Source of the DNA: Brevibacterium pigmentatum
GTDB lineage: Bacteria > Actinomycetota > Actinomycetes > Actinomycetales > Brevibacteriaceae
Reading direction: 5' to 3'
Length of the DNA: 64,000 bases
Assembly (NCBI RefSeq): GCF_011617465.1
Contig: NZ_CP050153.1
Coordinates: 1,674,001 to 1,738,000 of the forward strand
Shown here: positions 35,327 to 46,188 of the stretch, in pieces
How the letters are laid out: each line of letters opens with the position of its first letter
Position numbering within the stretch: the first letter of the stretch is position 1
Made by a program: the position numbers and the translations under genes
Notes under the pieces: model-generated
Told to the model about the DNA's origin: nothing
The model's input: the letters and a program-made list of their open reading frames with translations, nothing else
Database searches by the model: none

Positions 35327-37972
35327 TCAGTTCTGTTCGACGAAGCTGATCGCGGCGATGGTGATCTCCTCGCCGGCTTCCTCGGTCGTCAGGGACTTGA
35401 TGCGGCCGGCGGCCATGAGGTCGCCTTCTGCCGCCTTGATCGCAGAGACGACGGAGGCCGGGGCCTGAATCGTGACCGAGGCGACCTCGGTCTTCTGCGA
35501 GACCTTGGCCTCGGTCTTCGTTCGGCGGATCTCGGTGAGGGTTGCAGCCACCGACGCCAGCAGCTCGGGATCGACGGACGAATCCGGGTGGCTGAGCGCC
35601 TCATCGGCCGGCCACGCGGCACGGTGGACCGAACCGGTGCGCCACCAGGACCAGACCTCTTCGGTGACGAACGGGGTGAACGGTGCGAACAGACGCAGCA
35701 GCACGTCCAGGGCGGTAGCCAGAGTGACGTGGGCCGACACCTGGTCGTCGGTGCCAGAGGCGCCGTAGGAACGATCCTTGACCAGCTCGACGTAGTCGTC
35801 GGTGAACTCCCAGAAGAAGCTCTCGCTCACGCGCAGAGCATGAGCGTAGTCGTAGGCGGCCATGTGCGTGCCGGCCTGTTCGACGACATCGGCCAGCTTC
35901 GCCAGCAGGGCCCGGTCGAGATCGTGCGTGACCGCACCGAGCTGACCGATGAGGCCGGCGTGCACGCCCTGAGCCAGAGCGAACTTCGACGCGTTGAGCA
36001 GCTTCATCGCCAGACGGCGACCGATCTGCATCTGCGTGACGTCATAGGCGGTGTCGGCGCCGAGCTTCGCGCTGGCAGCCCAGTAGCGGACGGCATCGGG
36101 ACCGAATCCCGGCTTCGCCTCGCCGAGGATGTCCGAGGGCACGACCACGTTGCCCTTCGATTTCGACATCTTCTTCCGGTCCGGATCGAGGATCCAGCCC
36201 GAGAGTCCGGCATGCTTCCACGGGGCCGCATCATTGAGCGAGTTCGCCCGGACGACGGTGGAGAACAGCCAGGTGCGGATGATGTCGTGTCCCTGCGGAC
36301 GCAGGTCGAACGGGAAGACCTTGTCGAAGAACTCCTCATCACGCGACCAGCCGCCGAGCAGCTGCGGAGTCAGCGACGACGTCGCCCAGGTGTCGAGCAC
36401 GTCCGGGTCCGCGGTGAAGCCGCCTGGCACATCGCGCTGGTCGTCGGTGAAGCCGGCAGGCGCCTCGGCGATGGGGTCGCAGGGCAGCGATTCCGGAACG
36501 ATCGGGTTCTCGTAGTCGGGCTGACCGTCGGCGTCGAGGCGGTACCACAGGGGGATCGGGACTCCGAAGAAACGCTGCCGGGAGACCAGCCAGTCGCCGT
36601 TGAGGTTCTCCACCCAGTTCTCGTAGCGGGAGCGCATGTACGCAGGGTGCCATTCGATCTCACGACCGCGGGCGATGAGCGCATCCCGCAGTTCGGCCGA
36701 GCGACCGCCGTTGCGGATGTACCACTGACGGCTGGTGACGACCTCCAGCGGTTTGTCGCCCTTCTCGTAGAACGGGACCGGGTGGGTGATCGGCTCGATC
36801 TCGCCGATGAGGTCACCGGAGTCGATGAGCATCTGCGCAATGTCCTTGCGGGCAGAGAACGTCGTCTTCCCCGCCAGGGCCTCGTAATTGGCCTTCGCAT
36901 CGGCCTTCGGTGATGCGGCGATCCACTCGGGCACCTCGAGATTGAGGCGGCCGCCGCGGTTGATCACCGCGCGGGTCGGCAGATCCAGTTCGCGCCACCA
37001 GGTCACGTCGGTGAGGTCACCGAAGGTGCAGACCATGGCGATGCCCGTACCCTTGTCGGACTTCGCCAGCTCATGGGCGCGAACCTCGACGCTGACGCCG
37101 AAGAGCGGCGAAACGACGTTGGTGCCGAACAGGGAGGCGTAGCGTTCGTCATCGGGGTGGGCGACGAGCGCCACGACGGCGGGAATGAGCTCCGGGCGCG
37201 AGGTGAGGATGATGATCGGCTCAGCCGAGGTGTCGGCCAGGCCATCGGCGCCCTCGGGGAAGAACTTCACCTTGTGATAGGCGCCTTCCCGCTCGCGGTC
37301 CTCGAGTTCGGCCTGAGCGACCGCGGTACCGAAGGTCACGTCCCACATGGTCGGGGCGTCCTGCGAATAGGCGTGCCCGTTCTTGAGATCGGTGAGGAAG
37401 GCGCGCTGGCTCACGGCACGGGAATCGTCATCGATCGTGCGGTAGGTGTACTTCCAATCCACCGACAGCCCGGTGGAACGGAAGAGGTCTTCGAACACCT
37501 TCTCGTCCTCGGCCGAGAGCTTCTCGCACAGCTCGATGAAGTTCTGGCGAGAGACCTTGACGAAATCACGCGAATTCTTCGGCGCCTTCGCCGGCGGCTG
37601 GAAGTCGGGGTCATAGTGCTGGCTGGGATCGCAGGTGACGCCGTAGTAGTTCTGCACCCGGCGCTCGGTCGGAAGGCCGTTGTCGTCCCATCCCAGCGGG
37701 TAGAACACGTTCTTGCCGGTCATCCGCTGGTAGCGTGCGATGATGTCGGTCTGCGTGTACGAGAACACGTGTCCCACGTGCAGCGACCCCGAGGCGGTCG
37801 GCGGGGGAGTATCGATCGAGTAGACCTGCTCGCGATCGGTGTCGACGTCGAAGGCGTAGACGTTCTGCTCGCTCCACGCGGCGTCCCATTTGTCCCGCAG
37901 GCCCTCGAGGGCCGGCTTGTCAGGCAGGTTCACTGACTCGTGCGTCGAGTCCGAAAAGGCAGGTGTGTTCAT
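35327..37972 (-). CDS. valS: Valyl-tRNA synthetase (archaeal/eukaryal-like subtype)
   Basis: Charges tRNA-Val with valine in the cytoplasm and edits misactivated threonine. The 881-residue protein is class Ia: TPPPTASGSLHVGHVFSYTQ holds the HVGH (HIGH) motif and RKKMSKSKGNVVVP the KMSKS loop. The insert after HIGH (YPLGWDDNGLPTERRVQNYY) and TWATSSLTPQ identify the subtype that lacks the long C-terminal coiled coil of E. coli ValS. The ATG at 37972 is chosen (MNTPAFSDSTHESVNL); a start at 37990 is possible. It is divergent from the acyltransferase gene, with no T-box in the spacer. Confidence 0.95.
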   Translation of the reverse strand: MNTPAFSDSTHESVNLPDKPALEGLRDKWDAAWSEQNVYAFDVDTDREQVYSIDTPPPTASGSLHVGHVFSYTQTDIIARYQRMTGKNVFYPLGWDDNGLPTERRVQNYYGVTCDPSQHYDPDFQPPAKAPKNSRDFVKVSRQNFIELCEKLSAEDEKVFEDLFRSTGLSVDWKYTYRTIDDDSRAVSQRAFLTDLKNGHAYSQDAPTMWDVTFGTAVAQAELEDREREGAYHKVKFFPEGADGLADTSAEPIIILTSRPELIPAVVALVAHPDDERYASLFGTNVVSPLFGVSVEVRAHELAKSDKGTGIAMVCTFGDLTDVTWWRELDLPTRAVINRGGRLNLEVPEWIAASPKADAKANYEALAGKTTFSARKDIAQMLIDSGDLIGEIEPITHPVPFYEKGDKPLEVVTSRQWYIRNGGRSAELRDALIARGREIEWHPAYMRSRYENWVENLNGDWLVSRQRFFGVPIPLWYRLDADGQPDYENPIVPESLPCDPIAEAPAGFTDDQRDVPGGFTADPDVLDTWATSSLTPQLLGGWSRDEEFFDKVFPFDLRPQGHDIIRTWLFSTVVRANSLNDAAPWKHAGLSGWILDPDRKKMSKSKGNVVVPSDILGEAKPGFGPDAVRYWAASAKLGADTAYDVTQMQIGRRLAMKLLNASKFALAQGVHAGLIGQLGAVTHDLDRALLAKLADVVEQAGTHMAAYDYAHALRVSESFFWEFTDDYVELVKDRSYGASGTDDQVSAHVTLATALDVLLRLFAPFTPFVTEEVWSWWRTGSVHRAAWPADEALSHPDSSVDPELLASVAATLTEIRRTKTEAKVSQKTEVASVTIQAPASVVSAIKAAEGDLMAAGRIKSLTTEEAGEEITIAAISFVEQN

Positions 37973-38158
37973 AGTTGCTGATTTTCTCACTCGGTTCGCT
38001 TTCGGCCAAACCGGTTCGCGCCCGCTGACATGCGAATCCTCGATGGCGCGAGACGGCAGCGCACCTGCTCAGGCTCACCTTCGTCGGTCCGGTGGGGCGG
38101 CTCACACCCTGAAGGGGGAGTGAGACGGTTCTGTCGCAGGCAATGAGAATATGGACGC

Positions 38159-39367
38159 ATGGCCCCTTTGGACCGAATTCCGAGTGAGAACCCGCCACCC
38201 ACGTCGACCGCGTGGATGAACCCGGCACGGGCGATCGCGATCATCGCCGTCGTCGCTATTCATTCCCTGGGCACCGTCGTCGAAGAGAACTTCGCAGGAA
38301 TGGGTCCCGACTGGTGGCTGGCCAATGCCATCGACTCCGCATGTCGGTGGTCAGTGCCCGTGTTCATCATGATCTCTGGGGCTTTGGCCCTCGACCCCGC
38401 GAGGGGGACCAAACCGCGGAAGTTCCTGTCCAAACGGGTCTGGCGAATCGGCATCCCCCTCGTATTCTGGACCATCGTTTATGTCCTGTTCCGTCGCTAC
38501 TACCTGCAGCCGGACGACGAATCCTGGAATCCCGGCATCGCGATCCTCACCGGATCACCGTTCGTCCAGCTCTACTTCCTCTACGTCCTCGCGGGGCTGA
38601 CCCTGCTCACCCCGTTCTTCCGCCTGCTCAGCCTCCACGGCTCCCGCAGGCTGCAATGGGGGACGGGGCTGATCTTCCTCGGCATCGGCATGGCCGACCA
38701 GTGGGTGTCGATGATCTTCGACGTCGGCGAAGCCAATATCGCCACTCGGTTCCTGCCGATGGCCGGCTTCTACATCCTCGGATGGGTGCTGCGCGATATC
38801 GTCCTGTCCGTCCGCGGCGCACTCGTCGCTTGGGCGACGCTGGCAATCGCGATCGCCGGGACCGCCGTCTGGGCCGGACTGGGTCCCGGAGAGAAGCCGT
38901 GGATGTTCCCGTACGAGTACCTCGCCCCGGGGGTCGTCATCGCCTCCATGGCCGCCTATCTCCTCCTGCACTTCCATCTGCGTGAGGGATTCGGCCTGCT
39001 GCACCGCTTCTACCCGTATTCCTTCGGTGTGTTCCTCCTCCATCCGCTCCTGCTCTACCCAGTACGCAATGCCATGGGCCTGCCGGACACCGTGCCCGGC
39101 GTCCTTCTCCACGCTGTCATCATGCCGATCGCCTACGCGATCGTCAGCGCAGCAATCACCTGGGTTGCCGTGAAGATCCCCGGCTTCCGCACCGTCTTCG
39201 GGGAAGGCGGGCCCCGCAACCCACATTCCCGACCGAGCAAGTCGACGACCCCGACTGAAGACGCCCCGCCCGAGCAACCGGGCCAGGCCGATCGGTCCCT
39301 GAGAACTTCGATCGACATTGATCTCGGTTCCGAGGACACTGCCCCCGGACGAGAGCCGACTCCGTAG
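38159..39367 (+). CDS. Membrane acyltransferase (acyltransferase-3 family)
   Basis: A 402-residue integral membrane protein of the AT3/OafA family, which transfers acyl groups to sugars, wall polymers or lipids. About ten hydrophobic helices are visible. The first carries RAIAIIAVVAIHSLGTV with the conserved membrane His, and VPVFIMISGALAL is the second family block. The YSFGVFLLHPLLLYPV segment near the C-terminus is also typical. After about residue 345 the sequence is a hydrophilic Pro/Thr/Asp-rich tail. ATG 38159 is the only good start. The acceptor is unknown. Confidence 0.87.
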   Translation: MAPLDRIPSENPPPTSTAWMNPARAIAIIAVVAIHSLGTVVEENFAGMGPDWWLANAIDSACRWSVPVFIMISGALALDPARGTKPRKFLSKRVWRIGIPLVFWTIVYVLFRRYYLQPDDESWNPGIAILTGSPFVQLYFLYVLAGLTLLTPFFRLLSLHGSRRLQWGTGLIFLGIGMADQWVSMIFDVGEANIATRFLPMAGFYILGWVLRDIVLSVRGALVAWATLAIAIAGTAVWAGLGPGEKPWMFPYEYLAPGVVIASMAAYLLLHFHLREGFGLLHRFYPYSFGVFLLHPLLLYPVRNAMGLPDTVPGVLLHAVIMPIAYAIVSAAITWVAVKIPGFRTVFGEGGPRNPHSRPSKSTTPTEDAPPEQPGQADRSLRTSIDIDLGSEDTAPGREPTP

Positions 39368-39446
39368 ACTGAAACCCGAACAGGTAATCCGCGCGACCGG
39401 AGTTCCGACTCGTCACAGCAACCGCCCCCCACAGAGGAGAACACAG

Positions 39447-40202
39447 ATGGAAACTCTCAGAGCCGTAGTCACTGGAGCCAGCTCCGGAATCGGTGCCGCC
39501 ACTGTTCGACAGCTGCGCGAGCAGGGCTGGGACGTCGTGGCAGTGGCACGCCGTGAGGACAAACTCAAGGCCCTCGCCGAGGAGACCGGAGCCGACTACA
39601 TCGTCGCCGACCTCACCGATGACGCCGCCGTCGCATCCATGGCTGAGCAGGTGCTCGCCGGGGGAGTCGTCCATTCCCTCGTCGCCAATGCCGGTGCCGC
39701 CTTCGGAACCGACACCGTCGCCGAGGCGTCCATCGACGGATGGCGGGACATGTTCGACATCAACGTCCTCGGTGTCCTGCGCGTCGTCAAGGCCCTGCTG
39801 CCGGCCCTCATCGACTCCGGCCGCGGGGACATCGTCGTCATGTCCTCGACCGCGGGCCATCAGGCCTACGAAGGAGGCGGAGGCTACGTCGCCGCGAAGC
39901 ACGGCACCCACTCGATGGCGGCGACCCTGCGACTCGAACTCGCCGGCGAACCCGTGCGGGTCATCGAGATCGCCCCCGGAATGGTCGCCACGGACGAATT
40001 CACCTACAAACGCGTCGGCGGTGACGAAGCGAAGGCCGCGAAGGTCTATGAAGGCGTCGAGAACCCGCTGACCGCTGACGACGTCGCCGACGCCGTCGTG
40101 TACACGCTGACCCGACCGCACCACTTCAATGTCGACCTCATGGTCATTCGACCGATCGCCCAGGCCGCCCAGCACAAAGTCGCCCGCAACCGCGGACTCT
40201 GA
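39447..40202 (+). CDS. Short-chain dehydrogenase/reductase
   Basis: A 251-residue classical SDR that uses NAD(P)H. The coenzyme motif TGASSGIGAATV begins at residue 9, ADLTDD and ANAGAAFG follow, and the active site comprises Ser in VMSSTAGH and Tyr/Lys in YVAAKHG. Arg residues after the second strand (VARREDKL) favour NADP. It resembles the YdfG/serine dehydrogenase-like group, but the substrate cannot be assigned. The ATG at 39447 follows GAGGAGA. It ends 99 bp before the ileS T-box. Confidence 0.9.
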   Translation: METLRAVVTGASSGIGAATVRQLREQGWDVVAVARREDKLKALAEETGADYIVADLTDDAAVASMAEQVLAGGVVHSLVANAGAAFGTDTVAEASIDGWRDMFDINVLGVLRVVKALLPALIDSGRGDIVVMSSTAGHQAYEGGGGYVAAKHGTHSMAATLRLELAGEPVRVIEIAPGMVATDEFTYKRVGGDEAKAAKVYEGVENPLTADDVADAVVYTLTRPHHFNVDLMVIRPIAQAAQHKVARNRGL

Positions 40203-40300
40203 GCGTGCACGGCTCCTGCCCGGGGCCGCCTCGGCGAAGTGACTGAGATGTCCTGTCGAGTGGTCTCGGGCGGAGTCGACGGTATACGATTGTCTTGCGT

Positions 40301-40514
40301 CGATCCGGCTATCACCGGGGAGCATCCGGAAGAACGGAGCCAGCGTGCACAGCGCTGTGTTCTCAGTAGACCCGGACGGGTGGACCCGTCATCGTCTTAG
40401 TCAATGAGCGATCTGCTGACTGACCGGAACCGGTCGGAGAGCGGATAAGCGAGGTGGTACCGCGGCAGACTGTCGTCCTCGTGACAGTGACCGCAGTGAC
40501 CCAGAAGGACGCTC
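40301..40514 (+). promoter_or_regulatory. T-box riboswitch (ileS leader), translational type with ultrashort stem I
   Basis: The T-box sequence AGGTGGTACCGCGG lies at 40452-40465. Near the 5' end, CCGGCTATCACCGGGGAGC followed by ATCCGGAAGAAC matches the actinobacterial ileS T-box with ultrashort stem I; the specifier is ATC (Ile) at 40311-40313. The final part contains CGTCCT at 40474-40479, complementary to AGGACG at 40506-40511, which overlaps the Shine-Dalgarno AAGGA. So uncharged tRNA-Ile should free the ribosome binding site rather than prevent termination. A -10-like TATACG or TACGAT lies at 40283-40290; the -35 is weak. Confidence 0.88.
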
Positions 40515-43500
40515 ATGACTCAGCCTCTTTATCCCAAGGTTTCGACCTCGACGTTCGGACTCTCCAGTTCCCCGAACTTCCCTGCCATCGAAGACGCTGT
40601 GCTGCGCTACTGGCAGGAGGACGACACCTTCAAAGCCTCGATCGCTCAGCGCGACGCCGGCGAGAACGGCGAGAACGAGTTCGTCTTCTACGACGGCCCT
40701 CCCTTCGCCAACGGCCTGCCCCACTACGGTCACCTGCTCACCGGCTACGTCAAGGACGTCGTTCCGCATTTCCAGACCATGCGGGGCAAGAAGGTCGACC
40801 GGCGATTCGGCTGGGACACTCATGGCCTGCCGGCCGAGCTCGAGGCCGAGCGTCAGCTGGGCATCACCGACAAGTCCGAGATCGGCCGCATGGGTCTGGC
40901 CGCCTTCAACGACGCCTGCCGTTCCTCGGTCCTGCGCTACACCCAGGAATGGGAAGAGTATGTGACCCGTCAGGGGCGTTGGGTCGACTTCGACAACGAC
41001 TACAAGACGCTCAATGTCGAATACATGGAAAGCGTCATCTGGGCGTTCAAGCAGCTCTGGGACAAGGGCCTGGTCTACGAGGGCTACCGCGTCCTCCCGT
41101 ACTGCTGGAAGGACGAAACGCCGCTGTCGAACCATGAGCTGCGCATGGATGACGACGTATACAAGATGCGTCAGGATCCGGCCGTGACCATCGGCTACAA
41201 GCTCAAGGATTCCGACGAGTGGGTCCTCATCTGGACCACGACACCGTGGACGGTTCCGTCGAACCAGGCCGTGGCCGTCAACCCAGAGATCCCCCTGGTC
41301 GCCGTGGTGCCCGGTGAGGACGGGGCCGAGGAGCTCCAGGGCAAGACCCTCATCCTCGCCGAGGCGCGCCTCGGCGCCTATGCACGTGAACTCGGCGAAG
41401 ACCCGCAGGTTCTGCGGACCTTCCCCGGCAGCGAACTCGTCGGTGCAGCCTACGAACCTCCGTTCCCTTATTTCGAGGGACGCCAGGAGGAATTCGGCGA
41501 GCGGATGCACACGATCCTCGCCGCCGACTTCGTCACCGTCGAAGACGGCACCGGAATCGTCCACCAGTCGCCGGCCTTCGGTGAAGAGGACAAGGAGCTC
41601 ACCGACTCCTTCGGAATCACCGCTGCCCGTCCCGTCGACGACGCCGGTCGCTTCGACTCGACCGTCCCCGACTACGCCGGCGAGCAGGTATTCGACGCGA
41701 ACAAGGCGATCATCAAGGACCTGCGCAACCACACGGGGCCGATGGACGGCCGTTCCGCACTGCTGGTCCGCCACGAATCCTACGAACACTCCTACCCGCA
41801 CTGCTGGCGCTGCCGGAACCCGCTGATCTACCGTGCCGTGTCCTCCTGGTTCGTCCGCGTCACCGAGTTCAAGGACCGCATGGTCGAACTCAACGAGCAG
41901 ATCAACTGGGTGCCCGACAACGTCAAGCACGGACAGTTCGGCAAATGGCTCGAGAACGCCCGTGACTGGTCGATCTCGCGCAACCGCTTCTGGGGTTCGC
42001 CGATCCCCGTCTGGATCTCCTCCGACCCGGCTTACCCGCGCACCGACGTGTACGGGTCGCTTGACGAGATCGAAGCCGACTTCGGCCGCCTGCCGCGCAA
42101 TGACTCCGGCGAAGTCGATCTTCACCGCCCGTGGGTCGACGATCTGACCCGCCCGAACCCGGACGACCCGACCGGAAAGTCGGTGATGCAGCGCATCCCG
42201 GAGATCTTCGACGTGTGGTTCGACTCCGGATCGATGAGCTACGCCCAGGTGCACTACCCGTTCGAGAACTCCGAATGGTTCGACAACCACTTCCCGGCGG
42301 ACTTCATCGTCGAATACGTGGGACAGACCCGCGGCTGGTTCTACCTGCTGCACGTGCTGGCCACGGCGATCTTCGACCGGCCCGCATTCACCAACTGCAT
42401 CTCCCACGGCATCGTGCTGGGCTCCGACGGGCAGAAGATGTCGAAGTCTCTGCGCAACTACCCCGATGTCAACGAGGTCTTCAACCGCGACGGCTCGGAT
42501 GCCATGCGCTGGTTCCTCATGGCTTCGTCGATCCTGCGCGGCGGCAACCTCGTCGTCACCGAACAGGGCATCCGCGACGGTGTCCGCCAGGTCGTGCTCC
42601 CGCTGTGGAACACGTGGCAGTTCTTCGCCACCTACTCCAATGCCGCCGACGGTCCGGCTGGTGAGAAGACCGGATACCAGGCGCAGACCCGGTACGACTC
42701 GTCTCAGGTCCTCGACCGCTACCTGCTGGCCAAGACCCATGACCTCATCACCGAATTCGGCGTGGCCATGGACGGCCTGGACATCTGGGCGGCCTGCGAG
42801 CTCGTCCGCAGCTACCTCGACATGCTCACGAACTGGTACGTGCGCCGCTCGCGCCGCCGGTTCTGGGACGGCGGCGCCGACACCCATGAGTCCTTCGACG
42901 TGTTCTTCACCTGCCTGGAAGCATTCTGCCGGGTGGCGGCACCCCTGCTGCCGTTCACGGTCGAAGAGATCTACCGCGGGCTGACTGGCGAACGGTCGGT
43001 GCACTTGGCCGACTACCCGGACGCTGACGCGTTCCCCGCCGATGCCGACCTCGTTGCGGCAATGGACCTCACCCGAGACATCTGCTCGACGGCTTCCTCG
43101 GTGCGCAAGGCCAATCAGCTGCGCGTGCGCCTGCCGCTGTCGCAGCTGACCGTCGCCACCGACACGGACCTGAGCTTCGATTTCACCGAGATCATCGCCG
43201 ATGAGCTCAACGTGCGGTCCGTCGAGGTCCTCGATGTCGCCGAGGCGGAAGCCGCCGGATTTTCCCTGTCCCAGAATCTCGTGGTCAACGCCCGTGCCGC
43301 CGGTCCCCGTCTGGGCAAGCAGGTCCAGCAGGTCATCAAGGCCTCGAAGACCGGCGACTGGTCCGTCACCGACGGCACCGTGGTCAGCGGCGGAATCGAA
43401 CTCGTCGAAGGCGAATACACGCTCGAATCCGTCGCCGAGTCCGGCACCGACGGTATGGAGCTCGCAGCCCTCGACTCCGGCTTCCTCGCTCTCGACACTC

Positions 43501-43778
43501 GGGTCACACCGGAACTCGAGGCCGAAGGCATGGCCCGCGATGCCGTTCGCGCCATCCAGGGCATCCGCAAGCAGCTCGACCTCGACATCTCCGACCGGAT
43601 CGCCGTGACCATCGAAGCCGGCAGCGAGGTGACCGCCGCGCTCGAGCCTCACGCCGACCTCATCGCCGGTGAGACCCTGACGACATCACTGACCTTCGGG
43701 ACAGCCGATGCCGACGCCGAGGCCTTCACCCCGGAGGAGCTGCCCGGCGGCACCCGTCTGGCGGTGAAGCGGGCATGA
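40515..43778 (+). CDS. ileS: Isoleucyl-tRNA synthetase (type 2, eukaryal-like)
   Basis: Charges tRNA-Ile and edits valine. The protein has 1087 residues, longer than the about 940 of E. coli-type IleS. The HIGH motif reads [10 protein letters not shown], the class Ia lid is [13 protein letters not shown], and the CP1 editing domain and WDTHGLPAE block are present. Both motif forms match the IleRS2 group, which is generally insensitive to mupirocin, so insensitivity is inferred. There is no C-terminal Zn-finger of the IleRS1 type. Expression should be controlled by the upstream T-box. The stop overlaps folC by 4 bp. Confidence 0.95.
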   Translation: MTQPLYPKVSTSTFGLSSSPNFPAIEDAVLRYWQEDDTFKASIAQRDAGENGENEFVFYDGPPFANGLPHYGHLLTGYVKDVVPHFQTMRGKKVDRRFGWDTHGLPAELEAERQLGITDKSEIGRMGLAAFNDACRSSVLRYTQEWEEYVTRQGRWVDFDNDYKTLNVEYMESVIWAFKQLWDKGLVYEGYRVLPYCWKDETPLSNHELRMDDDVYKMRQDPAVTIGYKLKDSDEWVLIWTTTPWTVPSNQAVAVNPEIPLVAVVPGEDGAEELQGKTLILAEARLGAYARELGEDPQVLRTFPGSELVGAAYEPPFPYFEGRQEEFGERMHTILAADFVTVEDGTGIVHQSPAFGEEDKELTDSFGITAARPVDDAGRFDSTVPDYAGEQVFDANKAIIKDLRNHTGPMDGRSALLVRHESYEHSYPHCWRCRNPLIYRAVSSWFVRVTEFKDRMVELNEQINWVPDNVKHGQFGKWLENARDWSISRNRFWGSPIPVWISSDPAYPRTDVYGSLDEIEADFGRLPRNDSGEVDLHRPWVDDLTRPNPDDPTGKSVMQRIPEIFDVWFDSGSMSYAQVHYPFENSEWFDNHFPADFIVEYVGQTRGWFYLLHVLATAIFDRPAFTNCISHGIVLGSDGQKMSKSLRNYPDVNEVFNRDGSDAMRWFLMASSILRGGNLVVTEQGIRDGVRQVVLPLWNTWQFFATYSNAADGPAGEKTGYQAQTRYDSSQVLDRYLLAKTHDLITEFGVAMDGLDIWAACELVRSYLDMLTNWYVRRSRRRFWDGGADTHESFDVFFTCLEAFCRVAAPLLPFTVEEIYRGLTGERSVHLADYPDADAFPADADLVAAMDLTRDICSTASSVRKANQLRVRLPLSQLTVATDTDLSFDFTEIIADELNVRSVEVLDVAEAEAAGFSLSQNLVVNARAAGPRLGKQVQQVIKASKTGDWSVTDGTVVSGGIELVEGEYTLESVAESGTDGMELAALDSGFLALDTRVTPELEAEGMARDAVRAIQGIRKQLDLDISDRIAVTIEAGSEVTAALEPHADLIAGETLTTSLTFGTADADAEAFTPEELPGGTRLAVKRA

Positions 43779-45274
43779 GCGACGACAACACCCCAGCCGA
43801 GGATCCGGTGGCCGAAGCTGAGGAGCTGCTGGCCGCTGTCGAAGATCCCCAGATCGAGGAAGAGACAGACCCGGAACCGCTGCCCGAACCGGTCGTCGAT
43901 GAGGCGACACGTGCCGAACTCGCCCGCGTCTACGCCCGGCTGCTGGCCCGGGCGGGGGAGACACAGATCGAACTGCGCCTCGACGCGACCCGGCGAGCGT
44001 GCGAGGTCCTCGGCGACATCCATACCGCGGCCCCGACGATCACGATCACGGGCACGAATGGGAAGACCTCGACGGCGCGGATGATCGATTCGCTCATCAC
44101 CGCCCACGAGCTCCGCGTCGGCAGGTTCACCAGCCCTCACCTGCACTCGGTGACCGAACGGATCTCGGTGGGCGGGGCACCCGTGTCCGCACACACCTTC
44201 GTGCGCATCTATGACGAGATCGCCCCTTATCTTGAGATCGTCGACGCCCAGCTCGAGGCCGAAGGCCGCGCCAAGCTGACCTACTTCGAGGCACTGACCG
44301 TCCTGGCCTTCGCCGTGTTCGCCGATGCCCCTGTCGATGTCGTCGTGACGGAAGTCGGCATGGGCGGCGCTTGGGATTCGACGAACGTCGCCGATGCTCA
44401 GGTGTGCGTGTTTACGAAGATCGGCCTCGACCATCAGGCGTTCCTCGGCGACACCATCGAGGAGATCGCCGCGACGAAGGCCGGAATCCTCGACCGCAGC
44501 GTCGAGGAGAGTCCGGCCCCGGAACCCGTCGCCGTATCTGCCGTCCAGGACGAAGCCGCCCAGGCGGTCCTCGACGAGGAGGCTGCTCGCCGAGAGGTTC
44601 CGCTGGCCACCGAGGAACGCGACTTCCGCCTCCTCGACCGGCAGCGGGCCGTCGATGGTCAGCTCATCACCGTTCAGGGGCGGCGAGACGTCTACTCCGA
44701 CCTGTTCCTGCCTCTGCACGGAGTCCACCAGGCCCATAACGCCGCCGTTGCGATCGTCGCGGCCGAAGCCTTCCTCGGTGCCGAAGACAAGCCGCTCAAC
44801 CAGGAGACTGTGGCCGAGGGGCTGGCACGTGTGACCTCACCGGGCCGCGCCGAACTCGTGCGCACCGGGCCCAGCGTCGTCGTCGACGGCGCACACAACC
44901 CGGATGCCGCGCATGTGCTCGCCGAGACCCTCACCGAGGCGTTCGACTTCGACTATGTCGTCATGGTGCTGGCGATGCTGGCGGACAAGGACGCCGACGG
45001 AGTCATCGAAGAGCTTCACCGCAGCGCCGATGTGTTCGTCGTCAGCGAGAACCTCAACTCCCGTGCGCTGCCGGTCGACGACCTCGCCGAGGCGGCCAGG
45101 GAGTGGGTCGACGAGGATTCCGTCCTCGTCGCCTCCGACCTCAATGCCGCCCTGATGAAGGCCATCGACCTGGCCAACAGCGTCGATGCGAAGAGTCCGG
45201 GAATCGTCGTCACCGGTTCCATCTACACCGTGGCCGAAGCCCGCCTGCTGCTCGGACGAGGGGAGGAGCGATGA
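43775..45274 (+). CDS. folC: Bifunctional folylpolyglutamate synthase/dihydrofolate synthase
   Basis: Adds glutamate to dihydropteroate and then to folates, keeping folates in the cell. The 499-residue Mur-ligase-like protein has P-loop [18 protein letters not shown], the Mur-type second block [17 protein letters not shown], and [16 protein letters not shown] in the C-terminal domain. The N-terminal 40 residues are an acidic extension not seen in all homologues. The ATG lies inside the ileS stop region (ATGA), and the next gene starts in its own stop, so ileS-folC-DUF4233 form one coupled unit. Confidence 0.94.
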   Translation: MSDDNTPAEDPVAEAEELLAAVEDPQIEEETDPEPLPEPVVDEATRAELARVYARLLARAGETQIELRLDATRRACEVLGDIHTAAPTITITGTNGKTSTARMIDSLITAHELRVGRFTSPHLHSVTERISVGGAPVSAHTFVRIYDEIAPYLEIVDAQLEAEGRAKLTYFEALTVLAFAVFADAPVDVVVTEVGMGGAWDSTNVADAQVCVFTKIGLDHQAFLGDTIEEIAATKAGILDRSVEESPAPEPVAVSAVQDEAAQAVLDEEAARREVPLATEERDFRLLDRQRAVDGQLITVQGRRDVYSDLFLPLHGVHQAHNAAVAIVAAEAFLGAEDKPLNQETVAEGLARVTSPGRAELVRTGPSVVVDGAHNPDAAHVLAETLTEAFDFDYVVMVLAMLADKDADGVIEELHRSADVFVVSENLNSRALPVDDLAEAAREWVDEDSVLVASDLNAALMKAIDLANSVDAKSPGIVVTGSIYTVAEARLLLGRGEER

Positions 45275-45636
45275 AGTCGAAGTACCCCGTGCTGTGCGGA
45301 TCGATCCTCATCTGCGAACTCGTCGTCGTCTACTTCGCCGTGCTCACGACCTTCGGCCTGTCAGTGAAGTCAGCACAGACCCTGACCCTGACACAGCTGC
45401 TCATCGGAGCCTCGGTCGTCGCCGTGCTGGCGATCGTCGCGGTCCTCCTGCTGCCCCGTCGGATCGGCCAGAAACGTCCCGGAGTGATCATCGGCTGGGT
45501 CGTGCAGGCGCTGCTGCTGGCGTCCGGGTTCGTGCTCACCTCGATGTTCTTCGTCGCAGCGCTCTTCATCGCCCTGTGGGCCGTCGCCGTCTACTGGTCG
45601 GCTCGCATCGATCGTGAGGTCGCCGCGCGCGACTGA
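45271..45636 (+). CDS. DUF4233 family membrane protein
   Basis: A 121-residue protein with four hydrophobic helices, of the DUF4233 family that typically follows folC in actinobacteria. It starts [20 protein letters not shown] and has a KRPGVIIGWVVQALLLASGF block. The ATG lies in the ATGA overlap with folC, indicating coupled translation. The function is unknown. ORFs reaching upstream are folC shadows. Confidence 0.88.
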   Translation: MKSKYPVLCGSILICELVVVYFAVLTTFGLSVKSAQTLTLTQLLIGASVVAVLAIVAVLLLPRRIGQKRPGVIIGWVVQALLLASGFVLTSMFFVAALFIALWAVAVYWSARIDREVAARD

Positions 45637-45718
45637 ACCTCTTCATCGCCGGGGCGGGACCGCCTCGGCGTCCGGGTAGACTGTAAACCGACGTCCACAC
45701 GCAATTGGAAGGACCGGA

Positions 45719-46138
45719 ATGGAACGTACGCTCATTCTCATCAAGCCCGACGGAGTCGCTCGCGGACTCGTCGGACAGATCGTGGCCCGAATCGAAGCCA
45801 AGGGCTATGCAATCGACGCCCTGGACCTCCGTTCGGCCACCGCCGCCGAACTGGCAGCCCACTACGCCGAACACGAAGGCAAGCCCTTCTACCAGCCGCT
45901 GGTCGACTTCATGTCCGAAGGACCGATCGTCTCGATCATCGCCTCCGGACAGGGCGTCATCCCCGGCTTCCGGTCCCTGGCCGGCGCCACCGACCCGACG
46001 GCTGCGGCTCCGGGCACGATCCGCGGCGACCTCGGTCGCGACTGGGGTGAGAAGGTGCAGAAGAACCTCGTGCACGGATCCGATTCCACCGAATCAGCCG
46101 AACGTGAGATCGGTATCTGGTACCCGGCCGAAGGCTGA
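45719..46138 (+). CDS. ndk: Nucleoside diphosphate kinase
   Basis: Transfers the gamma-phosphate of ATP to nucleoside diphosphates through a phosphohistidine. The 139-residue protein has RTLILIKPDGVARG at the start and the active-site His in NLVHGSDSTESAEREIG. The ATG at 45719 follows GGAAGGACCGGA. It lies 82 bp after the DUF4233 gene and ends before a 42-bp palindromic terminator, so it may be a separate or the last gene of the folC unit. Confidence 0.96.
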   Translation: MERTLILIKPDGVARGLVGQIVARIEAKGYAIDALDLRSATAAELAAHYAEHEGKPFYQPLVDFMSEGPIVSIIASGQGVIPGFRSLAGATDPTAAAPGTIRGDLGRDWGEKVQKNLVHGSDSTESAEREIGIWYPAEG

Positions 46139-46188
46139 CGACCACCTGCAGATTGCGCACGGCCGATGACCGCGCCGTGCCGGTGGAA

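Noticed and set aside
35243-36913. 556-residue plus-strand frame across the valS gene
   Set aside because: Antisense to valS, whose HIGH and KMSKS motifs are intact; no recognisable domain.
37973-38158. T-box upstream of valS
   Set aside because: No TGGTACCGCGG-type sequence or specifier stem is found in the spacer on either strand.
40401-43652. 1083-residue open frame on the minus strand, antisense to ileS
   Set aside because: It is a mirror of the biased codons of ileS, with no homology, no ribosome binding site and many Gly/Arg/Val/Asp residues as expected of antisense high-GC frames.
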